64,000 nt of DNA from Hydractinia symbiolongicarpus (GCF_029227915.1 NC_079878.1:23461501-23525500); one strand, 5' to 3'; numbered from the stretch's first letter, positions 19,580 through 32,760 are shown. The notes: a model not told the origin generated them from the sequence alone. Program-made: numbers and translations.

Positions 19580-20030
19580 AAAGCGAAAACTCCCAAAAAC
19601 CACCTTTATATGCCATTGGCGGTGCGCATAGGTGTTATCCTGATTTTTTTACACCTCAGATGTAAAATTGTGTAAAAAATCTTATGTCTTGAAACAAGTG
19701 AAGCAGACCTAGAGCATGAAGCATGAGTTGAAGGAAGAATATTAAAATTTTTTGATATTCTGCTTCACCTGTTGCACTAATTTTGCTCTTGCTGCATACT
19801 TTTTCACGACTTTAGCGGAAACTCTCGAAAACCACCTTTAAACGCCGTTAGGTGTTACCCTGTTTTGTTTACACTCCAGACGTAAAATTGAGTAAACATT
19901 GAATAAAAAACGGTTGCGTTTTGAAACACGTGAAGCAGAAGAATATCAAAAGATTTTCCTATTCGGCTTCACCTGTTGCATTATTTCTGCTCCTTGTTGC
20001 ATACTTTCTTCATGACTTAAGTCTGAACCT
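19580..20030. repeat. Two diverged tandem units of about 235 bp, each with a hairpin
   Basis: Unit 1 starts near 19580 (CGAAAACTCCCAAAAACCAC) and unit 2 near 19818 (CGGAAACTCTCGAAAACCAC). Both contain CAGATGTAAAATTG or CAGACGTAAAATTG. Each also has an inverted pair GTGAAGCAGA ... TTCTGCTTCAC (a weaker match in unit 2) flanking AATATYAAAA-type AT-rich arms. Confidence 0.55.
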
Positions 20031-22040
20031 GAAACGCAACTTACGCAGGGAATGTTTTGAAGACGCCGAAGAATAAAAGGTTTTAAATTGTAAGATGGCA
20101 CCTCAACACGACCAAATGAAATCAAAGGTATTTGCAATGTGTTTTAAGCCGAATCTCAAAAAGAGGATATTCGCGACGATTTTTGCCACACATTGTAGAA
20201 ACCAATTTAACTTTTCGTCATGACGAAAATCGCGACCAATCAAATTCGAGTATTAATGATGATCGTCGTAAAAATCGTTCCGTGCGGATTCGCCTTTAGG
20301 GATTTACTGTAGCTGACAATAAGAACTGAAAACGTCTCTTTTATGTTGTGATGTTGTGTAGTAAACAATATTAAACGTAAAAAACAATAACTGTTGTCAC
20401 CGGCTTAGTTACGCAAAGTCTAACAAATAATCAAACGTATGCACGTCTTTACTATCTACAGGAGCCAAGCCAGAAGATATTGGGCAAAACAACGCGAGAT
20501 ACACATATACCTTGGCAGGTTAATTAAAGAAGATGCACATGTTTGTAACTAATAAACTCGATTGAGAACAACTGATACTAAAGCTTATAAACTATCAGGA
20601 CTTTCCCTTTACTTGCAAAAATTCCTAACATTTTAAAGGTTTAATGCTAACTAAAATAAGCATAATTCCTTTTTTGTTTATCTAAAAAATTTTCCCCAAA
20701 TCACTTGCTTTGCTTGCTCAAGTGTGAACGGCTTGCTTCGCGTTCTTCTTCACACTTCACTAATGCGCATGCTTACTTACCTACTTCTGCGAGGGCTTCA
20801 TAGATGGAAACTAGGCCTGTGTGGACAGCTAGGCAATCAATTTATCTTAATACCTATTTTAAGACTATAATAATGCATTAGGCTGAGTAAATTAAGAATT
20901 CTGATCTAAATTAACAAGCGCTGGCTTTTTATAAGCACGCTATATATAAAAACATATATAAAAAAAATATAAAAACAAAGTTTTGTTTGCAACCACGACA
21001 TCCCATTTTTAAACGGTTTTTCCGTTTTAAAACGCGTCAACCTGCCGCAAAACTCTGATATGAATTCTGTCTGGTTTTTAAAACGGAATGTCCCAATTAG
21101 AAACGGAATGTATGAAAATAAATAATTATATCTAAAAAAGTACTAAAAGTGAGTTATTGAAGAAATCTTTCAACTAATTTTTTTTTATTTATCATTAATT
21201 CTTTTCAAATTGACTTGTAAGAAAGGTATTCTGAAAGATAGGATTGACAGCAAAGTAAAGAAAAAGGCCCAGGGTTGAAGAGTCTTTTAAAGATAATATG
21301 CAATGGTGTATAGCAATAAAGGCCTCAGGGTGCCAATGTTTGCGGCGAAGATTACTCAACTTAACAATGCTAATAGTCACGCGATGTGATGATGAGAGTT
21401 AAAGATTTTGAAATGGCGGTACTATGTAAACGAAGAACTAGGCAGGAAGGGGAAAATAAACTATTATTTGCTAAACTACTACACAAAAAAAACAGAGATG
21501 TACCCATAATCAAGCTGGTATAACCTTGCATAACGGAATATCCTTTTAATAAACGAACTTTAAAAAATAAATTGCTAGCTCCAAAGGTTCAAAATAATTT
21601 GTTACGTAGCTAGCTAGCAATATACACGATTGCATTGTAAATTTTTTAATTTTTTGTATCTAAAAGCAGGAGTAGTAATAAGCTACATACACGTTTGCGG
21701 AGAGTCATCTTGTAAATAGCTACACCGTTTTTTAATACGGATCCAGATGTGCAATACCTGTGTTTAGTACGCACGCAGTATTTTTTCTTGACTTGTATAG
21801 CTAACTTCGATTTGTTATCTTTCAAGTAGAGATAAATAAGAGCATTGTACAAGAAAGGAATTACAAGTACTCTTGTTAATAATTATTACAAACATTTATT
21901 TCTAGGTCTATAGATATTAATTATATTAAATGTTTGTTTTTTAGTTTTTTGTAAATAAATACTATTAATGATATTATCCATAGCTCTCTAACAATGTTAT
22001 TCTCATTGAGATCATGCTGACGTTTTCATAATGCACATTT
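20031..22040. other. AT-rich intergenic DNA
   Basis: No gene is supported. A small imperfect palindrome (AAGTGTGAA ... TTCACACTT, about 20720-20760) and an inverted pair ACAAACATTTA/TAAATGTTTGT (about 21889-21943) are the only structures noted. Confidence 0.5.
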
Positions 22041-22049
22041 ATGTCGAAG

Positions 22050-22055
22050 TTTATT
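22050..22055 (-). terminator. Poly(A) signal AATAAA for the 22.1-kb gene
   Basis: TTTATT on the plus strand gives AATAAA on the minus strand, 75 bases after the stop codon at 22130. The spacing suits the 3' UTR of the minus-strand gene. Confidence 0.5.
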
Positions 22056-22129
22056 TACAATTTTCCACCGCTTCTGAGCTGATGTTCTTTACATGGCTTT
22101 CACAATATATATACATGATGCTGATGTCT

Positions 22130-22789
22130 CTAGACATCCAAATTAAGAGCGCACCCTCGCAACTTTTGCAAACATAATCCTAAATCTCTGATGGTTACAA
22201 AGCCAACAACGTTATTTCCACATTGATTTGGAGCCGATCTTTTACAAACATCGTTTTCCATTCCACTTTCCATTACAAATTGGAGAAATGCCGACTTCTC
22301 TCTTTCCATTATGTGTTTGGAATATGTTGACGGCACTTGTTTTATATGTTTTGGACTCTGTTCAAGGACAATGTCAATTGTTTCTGATAAAAATGTCAAA
22401 TGATCTGACAGATGGCACTCTATGTTCTTAAGTTGTTTTAGTAGACTACTGCGTGGGTTTATATGTTTTTCTTGCTCAACTAAATCTTTGATAGCATCCT
22501 CTAGTGATAAAAATGCGCCTTTGTAATAACAAAGGGCCACCGGCTTCTCACTGTTTCCATGTTTTGAGAAAAAATCTTCATCTGGTTGAATGCATTGTGG
22601 TGTAAATATGACATCGTATGTTTTCGTGCCAAATTTTTGCTCACAAAATTTGACTTGACAAGCGGACACAATAGCATGTAGATTGTTTGTGTGATTAATG
22701 AGAGCTTTTAATGCTTGGTCCTTCGTTAAAGCATCCACAGTGTCAAATTTCATAACTTTAGGTTTGTCTGTACTGTAGATAATCCCCAT
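22130..22789 (-). CDS. Unidentified 219-residue host protein, single open exon
   Basis: ATG 22789 opens MGIIYSTDKPKVMKFDTVDA, and the frame is open for 219 codons in AT-rich DNA, which is unlikely by chance. The composition is that of a soluble globular protein: no signal peptide, no membrane span. The middle (SLEDAIKDLVEQEKHINPRS, LLKQLKNIECHLSDHLTFLS) is probably helical. Seven bases upstream of the ATG is a good splice acceptor (TTTTTTATGTTTTTTAG), so a 5' UTR intron or upstream exons may exist. An AATAAA follows 75 bases after the stop. I do not recognise the family and propose no function. Confidence 0.6.
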   Translation of the reverse strand: MGIIYSTDKPKVMKFDTVDALTKDQALKALINHTNNLHAIVSACQVKFCEQKFGTKTYDVIFTPQCIQPDEDFFSKHGNSEKPVALCYYKGAFLSLEDAIKDLVEQEKHINPRSSLLKQLKNIECHLSDHLTFLSETIDIVLEQSPKHIKQVPSTYSKHIMEREKSAFLQFVMESGMENDVCKRSAPNQCGNNVVGFVTIRDLGLCLQKLRGCALNLDV

Positions 22790-22799
22790 CTTTAAACTA

Positions 22800-25700
22800 A
22801 AAACATAAAAAAGTTAGAAATTACATTCATTCCAGTGTATACATTTAAACGAATATATTTATATATATATAAATATATAAAAATTAATATAAATATATAA
22901 AAATTATATGTATGTAGTGTCACCTGATAACTATACTTTTATAAGAAATTGATTAAACTGTGTCTAATGTTTATCCTAGGACAAATAAAAACACTCAAAC
23001 AACGAAGCTTTTTCTGCACTTCGTGTTACATTTTTATCTTGTATAAAACTGCACAAAATTTTCCGTCAATGACTTTATATGTAATATATTCATTTGGAAA
23101 TTCCCAAGAAAAAAATTCGAATAAATTCCCCTTTGGCGATAGAGTGACCATATGATCACATGCAAAGGTAAAATCCATTTTTTTGAAGCTTGTAACACGA
23201 GATCTCAGAACTTATAATTTAACTGATGTTGGGAAAAATGGATGTGGAGGTTTAATTGTATTTTTAGCTACTTTAAGCTACCTTCTTACAAAGAGAAAAT
23301 GTCTTACCTTTTAAACTTCAAACTGCTGCTTTTTACTCTTGATCTCGAAATTAACTTGCGTTCCTGTATTTTGCAATTTGTGTTACAACCATACTTTATC
23401 TCTCTTTTTATAGTGTTCATAATTAGATGAATGAACACGTGAATCGCTGGTTAGGGCATTAGTTTCGTTCTAGGAAACTACAAATATTCCTAGCTATTAA
23501 TAGAAAAGGACTTTCAATATCTGCTTACTTGTCACTCCCACGCAAAAAATCAGAAGCACATTACTTTCTGCAAACTAAACCTCTGCGATGGAGAGACGTA
23601 ACAAAATGTTTGAGCGATTACGTCGCGTAAAATGATAACAGTCGTTGTTAGTGCGGTACAAAGAGATAATTGGTATCAAGCTGAAAGCATTGTTAGAGGT
23701 GATTAAACAAAACGAATACGTCATTATTACAACTTATTTCTTCGCAAAATATGGACTTTGATTGATTGAGTCATACGTTCACGCGAGTGAAAAAAATAAT
23801 GAAATGTTTGTAAAACTTAGTTCCCAGGGACGTTGATTCGAACCAAGTCTTCTGTTAAGCTACGCTTTTAAAGCTTGATTACTTGTGAGAAAAAGGTTTT
23901 TTTAAAATCTCAAACTTGAGAGTAGACTGAATTGGGCACATCAATGTGCCTAAGATAGCATCCCTCATTCGTTGTATAGAAATATATCTTCTTTGTTCTT
24001 TGTACGTCTGAGCGTTCTGATGTGATAAAGTAGCACATCGGTCTGTCAAAGAGGGAAAGAGACTAAAGTGAAGAAAACATGCTAAACTATCACAAAACGT
24101 GGTGTATGATGCTACACGTGGCAGATTTCGTGAAGCAGCTTGTGCAGATGTTCCCATTTCAACATTGTTGTTAGAACTTAACGTTTTTTTGACGATTAAG
24201 TTCTTACACGGTGAAACTGCGCATAAGTTATGGGGCATTCAGAACACATTATTATTATAGCAACATTTTCATCATTTGTCATAAGGAATTACCCTCTCTG
24301 TCCTGGGATAGTATTATTCTTGCGCGATGCAATGCAATATGAATTGCATCAGAGACAACAAAGTAGTTTCCCATTAAGTATAAAAATAAACAAAAACAAT
24401 CATTGGTATCACTTGTTGCAAAAATTAATACCAAATATGGTAGTTAAACGTCAATGGAAGATCACAACCATTAGGTAGAACTTCCCCGTTTCCGGTCTAA
24501 AGAGTATTTCCCTGTTAACGCTTTATTACCTACACGAGTGTTTATTTTCTTAAATCGTTCATAGAACTTCAATGAAGTTCTTATGACCACGTTTGTAATT
24601 TGATACATAATGAAGTGTGTCAGGTTTTGGTGTACGTTGGCATGTGTTGAGCAATTCAGATTTCATAACACATCAACGTTTTTTTTAAAAAAAATCGCAG
24701 CCAATAACGTTTAACCGGTATGTATAGTCTACCATTTTAACAACCAGTGATAGCGTAAGAAATAATTTATGTTGTTTTATTTTGTTGTTTATTTATTTCT
24801 TGGAGAAATACTTTTCTTACTCTTAGTGGCTTCTCAAGGCTGCACTGCGGGCACGTGAAGATATGTTATATTTTTAATTTGGCGGGAAAGGCATAATAGT
24901 TGTTGAATGGTCATAGGATGAGATAATTTACAATAACATTTTACAAAAAGCTAGCAGAAACATAGTATGGCTTTGACTAGAATTACTTTTTGTCTGTTTC
25001 GTTTGTTGTTGCTTTTTTAGGTTAAAAATAATCCTTCGTTTGAAGCATATAATCAACTTATTTTATTTAGAAGAAATAATTCCAGGAAATAGTTGTGTAG
25101 CTATATTCAACTTTCCGTCCGGCGTAATATTGTGCATTGAGATCACTTTGGAGCTTGTGTTTGTATATTATGGTCATATATTAGCATGAATTCTGTGTTA
25201 ATATATGACCTTGTTTAATTTTATTACTAAAATGCGCCTGCATGTGCATTAATCCGCCAACTTTTGTGAGCGGTTGTATTCACAGATAAGTCCGTTCATT
25301 GATTTCATAAGAAGTGTGGATTCACACGAGAAATCTTTTCTGTTGACACATACTTCCACTTTCATACACTATGGTCTGGTATAAACTTGTGGTGAGACCC
25401 CTACTGAAAATGCTCAAGGTACCGCCACCTTTTGAAAAGGCGCTTGTATGCTTCACCGCCAACTTTTTTTAAAAAAGGAGCCTAACTAATAATTAATAAT
25501 CTATTACAGTTAATTGTGTAAGCACTGTAAGAAGGGAAATATGTTGTCAAATTGATCTTTTTGTCCGAAAAAACATCTTAAATATATCTTCCATTTGAGG
25601 GATTTTGGTTGAAGCTAGAGGAAATACTTTCTGTGTGTAATTTCTAATAACCTTTCTACAATTCGGTGTCCAATTCCAATGTTGATTTTTATGTGCTCAT

Positions 25701-26822
25701 GAGTGTCAAATTAACAACATGCTTTTAGTTGTTAAGTATAATTTTATCAATGTTACTTTCGACGAAGACTTTTTGGAAGATCTCTATTTACTCGTGTATT
25801 GCGTAAAAAGCTTTCTTTAGTGACGTCATTGTATTAGTGAGCTTCTTTCTACGAAAAAAAAATTACTAATCTGACGCGTGTCTCAAAGCTAATCTCTAGA
25901 TACCTAAGTAAAGTTCATCTGACTTTAACTTACCATGATGGCTGATACGTGTGACTTTCATGTTTTTTGTTTTTCAAAAGTGTATTAGATTTTACCTGGT
26001 GATGATTGGAGTAATTCCGAAGCTAACATTGCATTGTTTAACTTCAACTGATATTTGAAACGTTCCATATGTTTAATGACCTCCCTGTAACTCAATTGTT
26101 TGCTAAACTCGAACCGAATTGGTGTCTTGCTACAGAATTGCATATAAAAATTTAAGGTTAAGGAGTAATTGGTTCGGTGGTACTATTTTCATTGCTTCCA
26201 ATAGAACTTGCAGCGATCGTACAAAGCTCAGTTTGATCAACAAAAGTAAAAAAATATTATCAGTTTATTTGAATCGGACTTGAGACTAATGTTTTAATTT
26301 TCGCATTATGGGTTTCGTTAAAAGTGTCGTGTTAGGTTTGCACATAAAACACAGTGCACAGGATCAGCAAATACTTTTATCTGAAAATTTAAGCTGCTCT
26401 GAAGTTGTTCTAAAATATGGCGCAATAAATTTGAAGCAACACTTCAAAATTACTTTAAAATGGATGCAAAATTTTATTACATCTTTACCATGCCTCGAGG
26501 TTTAGGAACTTTCCTCGAGCTAAATTTATAACTCAGACGGCAATGTGAGATTAAATATTTCAGTCTAAATTTTAGTCTGACATTGATATTGGTTGTCTTA
26601 TCGATAAAGTTTTGTTCGTTGTCTCACTTTCATTCCTTCCCTCATTAAGATCTTGAAGAAGCCAATTATCGTTTTATTTAGAGACAGTTTTAATTTCAAG
26701 CTGTTTGACGAATCTCAGCTTTGACTGCGTCATTTGTTTTACTTTTGATTTAAAAATCCATTTTTTTTTTGTTAATTTCGACCCCATTCGGGCTAAGAAC
26801 TTTTAAAATAACTTCTGAAACC
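22800..26822. other. Intergenic, no supported gene
   Basis: AT-rich with a simple TA-rich stretch at about 22850-22915. A 119-codon minus frame (24238-23879) shows no domain, repeat or splice context that would support it. Upstream exons of the 22.1-kb gene could be hidden here. Confidence 0.4.
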
Positions 26823-27355
26823 TACTCTTTTGTGCTTAATTGTAGGGGGGATCAACTTGCACTTTGTCGAATTTTTCACCCCTGAAATCATTTCATAATG
26901 ACCCCCCACCCATTTTTTGGAAATTTGAGAATGAGATCCACATCCTCATTTCATTATCACCCCCCCCCCCCCCCCATAATAGGTTTCTTGGATATCATAA
27001 AGCACCATTTTTTTTAATAATTAAAACACAACTCACTTTTGAAACAAATCTCAAGAACAAATACTATTTACAGGTTAAAAATAACAAATAGCAACAAAAT
27101 GTCAGCACAATTTATTCCTTGAAAATGTCAAAAGCATTGTTATCTTTATTTTAGTTGTTTCACTAGTGTTAGTTTATTTAAAGTTAGTCGTTTTATCCCC
27201 CCCCCCCCCCTCCCTCCATTTTACAGAAAATTTCGTAATACCCCCTTAGGTCATTATATTATGACCCCCCACTTTAAGACATTTTCCCCGGAATACCCAC
27301 CCCCCTGCTTATTCGACCCCCCCCCCCCCCCCCTACAATTAACCACAAAAGAGTA
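26823..27355. mobile_element. MITE-like element with about 25-bp terminal inverted repeats and long poly-C tracts
   Basis: The left end TACTCTTTTGTGCTTAATTG (continuing TAGGG) at 26823-26847 is the reverse complement of the right end at 27331-27355, with two mismatches. Inside, runs of 10-18 C occur at about 26961, 27197 and 27317, with GACCCCCCAC-type motifs. No coding capacity. The target duplication is not clear. Confidence 0.55.
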
Positions 27356-27567
27356 CCAAAATTTTGTTACTTTTTTAAACATTTTTACTCGCCTGCGAAG
27401 ACTCTTAGTTAAGTGGTTTTCTGTTGAGCTACAGTGTATTAAAAAAATCTTTTTGCTATGTATTAAGTCAACTTCCCACTAAGCAGGTTATTCCGTGTGA
27501 AGCAAAGCAGGTATTGTTCTTCTATTAAAGTGTTACCAAAAATTTATCTCCAAAGAATGAAAAGTTG

Positions 27568-27768
27568 CCATACGCAAACTCGTCATACGCAAACTCGTCA
27601 TACACAAACTCGTCATACGCAAACTCGTCATACGCAAACTCGTCATACGCAAACTCGTCATACACAAATTCGCCATACGCAAACTCGTCATACACAAACT
27701 CGCCATACGCAAACTCGTCATACGCAAACTCGTCATACGCAAACTCGTCATACGCAAACTCCCCATAG
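27568..27768. repeat. 15-bp minisatellite, about 13 copies
   Basis: The unit CATACGCAAACTCGT, with CACA and CGCC variants, is repeated head to tail. Because 15 is a multiple of 3, open frames appear on both strands as an artefact; these are not genes. Confidence 0.9.
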
Positions 27769-27769
27769 T

Positions 27770-30240
27770 GAAATCCTTCATCCAATCTGAGCACACAGAT
27801 ATTTGTCTACGTGATTTAAATACGAAGCTAGAATGTAGTACCTCATCTTTCATTCAAAATATTGCCCTTCATTCAAAATATATGCCCTAACATATCCCCT
27901 GGAGAGGAGATATGTTGGGGCAGGCTTTTATGTACCCTCTGGCTTTGCAAGGCCTAAAAGAATGTCGGCTTAGGTAAACTTGCTTGATAAATGTCTTTTG
28001 GTTGGCTGCGCCATTGGTTTTACTTTTGATTTTGAAATCAACTTTTCTTTTCCTAATTAATTTTGACTATGTTTCGGAAATAGTCATTAAGGCTCTTCGG
28101 TTGGATAAGTCACTTAATCTACTTTCATATTCAAACCAATTTTCATTTAATAAACAATGAAAATAGTTCGGTTCTAAGCTGTTCGACGAATTTCTTTTAT
28201 TGAAAGTATCCATTCATTCTACTTTTGATTTTGGTTTTGCTATCTTTCGCTTTTCATTCTATTTTTCTTCATTTTAATTTATTCCTATTATCGCCAAATG
28301 AACGAAATTTTTTATATTTGTTTCCATTACATTTGGCTTCTGTGTCCAGTCAACTATTTTGTTTCACACCCTTTCGTTCAACAGGATAAGTATTAGGCTA
28401 ATCGCTGTGCACTTTAGAACAAAATTAAAATCTTTACCATTTTTCTTTTGTTTTTCTACTACTTTTGTACCCAAAGTTGTCTAAGTAACGCCAGACAAAT
28501 TCTCCAACAACAAAAACGAAGCAACCAAATAAAAAAGAGAAAACAAGCACAAAAAAGTAAAAACAGAGATTATATATCTATAATATATCTTGTTCTAAAC
28601 CTGGACAAAGAAAATCCTTTTTTCAAACACAATCCGAAGGAGGGTGATTTATAAAAAGAAGCTCCTGCGGTTATGGTGAAAAAAATATTTTTGACATCAC
28701 GTTTAAATATGCTCGCTTGTCGCGTAGTTTTTATAACAGCATTTGTACAAGATTTCCGGATCTAACTTAATGATTTAACTACGTGGTTTTTGGAAACTTA
28801 TAAGAAGATCTAAACGCAGATATTTGACTATCGTAATTAAAGAAAAAACAAAAAACTTGATAATAAGTTTTTTTGTTCTACTTTCTGTGGCGAGTCAGTC
28901 ATAAGTAAACAAAAACGTGCCACGTTAGGTGATTAATCGCTTTAAATACCCTTTTCTTTTTAGCACTTTTTGTATGCTTCGCTACTGGAAACGGAGGGTT
29001 TAAAGTCCAACTTGCCCTACCGCGATATAGCTTATAAAGTTGTGGGAACCTCAGAAATGCAATTTATAGTTTTTGTTTTATTCGTTTTTTTACAAGTGTG
29101 TATTGTCTCTGATGTATGCCAGATTCTTATGTCTGTACTTTATTTCCCTAAACCAATAAGTCTTTCTGAGGAAAAAAAAGCTTTTATTAATTTTTTAGAA
29201 CCGCCTGAATTGTAAAAATGAACAATTTTTGAGTATTGTCACGACGTATGTAGGTTTCTATGTATGTACGATATTCGATGAGTATTCCCAGGAAAAATGA
29301 ACTAGTCCAATCATTTGGCACCAACATAGCTCGGAACCTAGCGTCCCGTATGTAATATTTGTTTGAAACGTTTGATGCTGGCTATCTTCAAGATATATTC
29401 GCGTGAATACAAAACGTTTTCGTAAGCAAAATAACAGAAAAACTAAACTCGCAATTTTGGCTGGCTGCATCGTCGAGTTTTAAGTACTCGGATGGGGTAA
29501 AATATCTGCTAAACTTTAAGAGTGGAGTGACTTTTACTAGCAGTGAATGCTATAGTAGATTAAAAGATAGTAATTGTTATTGTAGACTTGAATTTTTTCA
29601 CTGTTGTACATATGGAAAACGTACTAAAGGAATGATAGGGAAGGAAAATAACGTTGTTAACCGTCTTAACACTTAATCTTCACTTCTGACGTTATAAAAG
29701 ATTGTGTGTCAATTCATGACCTGATAAGAAAAAATAAAAAATATTTAATACTGATATTTACTCAAAACAATTTTGATTGGACTTTATTATCAGTAAGTAT
29801 CTTCAGATTGCTATCCGTTCATGAATCAAAGATAATTGACTGAGTCCTTTTTTCACTTTTTTTATCTTTTCCTTGTCCTTGTGTGTCAGAAGTGAAGGTT
29901 TATCAAGCTCAAGTGTCGCTTGTCCTCCCGCCACGAAAATAGTGTTTCATAATAGCCTTAAGCCTTAATAGCCTTAATAGCTAGCTAAAACAAAAAAGCC
30001 ATTTATGCACATCTATCTATCGTTTTAAGTCTACAAATAAAAAATCTACACTCCACACTCGTCGTTACATTTTATAGACTGGCTTGACATAAGATTACGT
30101 AACAATGGTCCAAACTTTGTAGTTACTTTTATGTGGCATAAAACCCATAAACCTATGGATTAAAATGTACACCAACTTCGCAAAAAACAAATTTTCTTTG
30201 GAAAGCTTATTTAAAGACTTTTTAGAACTTCGCTACCGTG
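27770..30240. other. Intergenic; one weak exon candidate
   Basis: Short related segments at about 26690-26770, 28000-28060 and 28170-28240 (CTGTTYGACGAATYTC, TTTTACTTTTGATTT) look like fragments of one repeat. At 28970-29215 (+) an open frame follows an acceptor-like TTTTCTTTTTAG and contains MQFIVFVLFVFLQVCIVSDV, which could be a signal peptide. With no domain I leave it as a candidate only. Confidence 0.3.
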
Positions 30241-30248
30241 ACTATATG

Positions 30249-30312
30249 CGGGTGGCCTAGTGGTTATGTAGCTCGCTTCGCAACGTCAAGGTCCGTAGCT
30301 TGGTCCAAATCT
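30249..30312 (+). repeat. tRNA-derived SINE head-like sequence
   Basis: GGTGGCCTAGTGGTTATGTA resembles an A-box region of tRNA-derived SINEs. About 35 bases later GTAGCTTGGTCCAAATC is a degenerate B box. No cloverleaf with a plausible anticodon is seen. Confidence 0.4.
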
Positions 30313-30379
30313 CATACTTTAACGTCAATATCCTATATTAAATCAATCAAGCCATTCCAGTGCACTTAAAAGGTTGATG

Positions 30380-31215
30380 CTAAATAACTTGGAAACAAGG
30401 TAATGACGTCAATGATTTTTCACCGCTTGGGTAACTAGGGACCACCTAGGACCAATTTGGGTAAGTTTCCCGGACCAGGGTCACCAAATCCGTTTCGGAA
30501 TGGACGGGTTGATGACGTCATCAAAAAATCTTTTAACCCTAATATCTCTGCAACCGTTTGTCAAAAGTACATAATCCTATACATTTTCTTGATCAGCGTT
30601 TCACGAAGCCCGTGGAAAAATCCACTAAAGCAGGATAAAAATGAAAAAGAAGCGTCATTTGAAAAAATAAAAAGCGTTATTTGAAAAAATAAAGAAAATA
30701 GAATCTTGTTTTTACGTTGCCTCTATTGTATAGAGCTTAAACTGCTCATCAAGAAAATGTATATGATGATCTGCTTTTGATGAACTGTTAATGATATAAC
30801 ACAGTTAAAGAATTTTGCTGACATCAGCAAGGGCCCGGTTAATCCCAAAATGTTTTTTCTTTTAAATTAATATACCTGTTGCAGAAAAAAGCAACCGTCA
30901 TTTAAATTTTGCTGACGTCAGCAGAGACCTGTCAAAACACAAAAATTTTTTTCAGAATTTTGTATGCCTGTTGCGTTCATCGATAGATCTTGAAACGCTG
31001 ATCAAGAAAATATATAGGATCGTGTACTTTTGACAAACAGATGTAGAGATATTAGGGTTTCAAGGTTTTTTGATGACGTCATTAGCCCATCCATTCCAAA
31101 ACGGATTCGGTGACCCAGATTTGGAAAACTTACCCAAATTGGTCCCAGGCAGTCCCTAGTTACCCACGCAAGAGATGAGGTCAATATTGCTTTTACGTCA
31201 AAGTTTGCTAATTTA
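30380..31215. repeat. Inverted pair of the Helitron-like repeat family (copies R3 and R4)
   Basis: R3 runs forward from AAATAACTTGGAAACAAGGT (about 30384) to about 30600. R4 runs on the minus strand from about 31215 to about 30600, ending with the hairpin CCGTGGAAAAATCCAC (30610-30625). The outer arms of about 220 bp are homologous and inverted. TGACGTCA octamers are at 30513-30520 and 31074-31081. Confidence 0.6.
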
Positions 31216-31219
31216 CAGA

Positions 31220-32760
31220 ACAAATTTATAGGCTATGTATATAGACTTATAAAAGAAATTCTATCCACTTTGCAAAAGTAACAGACAGTTATATATTGGG
31301 CATAAATGACACTACAGGACGGTAAAACAAAAACAAAGGGTGTCAAATGACAACAACACTCGAGTAAATGAACATAATTGTTATATAAACTGTACGTGTG
31401 GTCTACGTCACCACATTGTAATGTTTACGTTAAGCTATATTTACACTGAAAACGCATGACATTTGCATTTTTTTGGTCACATTAAATTTCAAAATATTTT
31501 GATTTATTTTTGTAATATTATTTGAAACAGGTGTTTCTGCGCTGCGGCAAACCGAAGCGGAGTATGCATCATTAGCGGCTACTCTGCGTGGGAAAAACGC
31601 GCCGCTACGCATAACCTTTTTTAGTGTGGATTTAGCATTACGGGGCGGGGAAAAAAACATGTGGCGAATTTGAAGGTAAGCACACGGGTACTAAAAACAA
31701 GGCAGTTATTTTGAATTCTTTCCAGTGTTGAGTTTTTCTAAGAAGAAACACTGAAGATTGGTTCTGATTGGGTACAGTGATATATTTTGCCGCTAAAAAG
31801 TAGAAACTCTTTTTATTGTACAGTGAAGCGAATTTTTCCATGCAAAATCAAAACAAGAGACACTGTGCATGCTGAGATACATTCCGCCGGCGAATTCGAA
31901 GTCCAATTCGCTAAGCATATTTTAAAAATATTACAAAAAATGTCTTTTCATGACAGGACAATTGAAATCTTCATTCATCAGACTCTTGTTAATTCACCGA
32001 TTTCAGACAGAAATAAATTTATTTTGTTTCGGTGAAAATGAACACAACCCCGTCAAAGTCTACATGTAAACAAAACATGAAGAAACTTCATTGTGGTTTG
32101 AAATCTTATTTCAAGTAAATCATTTCGTTCAGACACGAAACACCGTCTAAACGACATTTTAGAACTTGAGAAAAGATTTAAGCTATGAACAAATACTGTA
32201 TGGTTTTGAATATTAAGACATCATTTTTACGGAATGTTAGTTGTTTTTAGAATAAATTTTAGTTTGCTTTACTTACAAATATTTATTAGTTTCGTATTTC
32301 TTGAATGCTCTTCTCTGTGTTTCCTGTGGTCGTTACCTACGAAACATTAAGAGATTGAAAAATGCGTGATCATGCCGTCAGACTAACATGAAACAAACGT
32401 ACAAATACTAAGAGACTGTAATATTTTAGTAATGCATTTTTAACACATATCTCCCTGCACATTGTGGCCCATTCCTTAAAGAGAACAACATGAATTTCCA
32501 GTAGTACTTAGAAAAATGTTTACAAGGCGTGTGTAATGGTAACAATTTCGATGGTTTCTTTTTTACCTTTTTAACCTTATACATTTTGTCTCTACATAAA
32601 CCATAACCAGCTGATATTTTTAACCAATATAATAAAAAACTTAGTCCGAATAAATTCATCTGTACTCGATATTCAAAGCAACGAGATGAAAAAAAACTTT
32701 TATAAAAAGCTATATTTCGTACAACAGCGTATAACAAACCTTTCATAGTGCGTACTTTGA
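31220..32760. other. Intergenic, no supported gene
   Basis: Short frames only, none with a recognisable domain or splice context. Confidence 0.5.

Noticed and set aside
23879-24238. 119-codon minus-strand frame
   Set aside because: No domain, start context, splice sites or poly(A) signal that set it apart from chance.
27497-27853. Overlapping frames of 67-106 codons on both strands
   Set aside because: They are the 15-bp minisatellite read in several frames.
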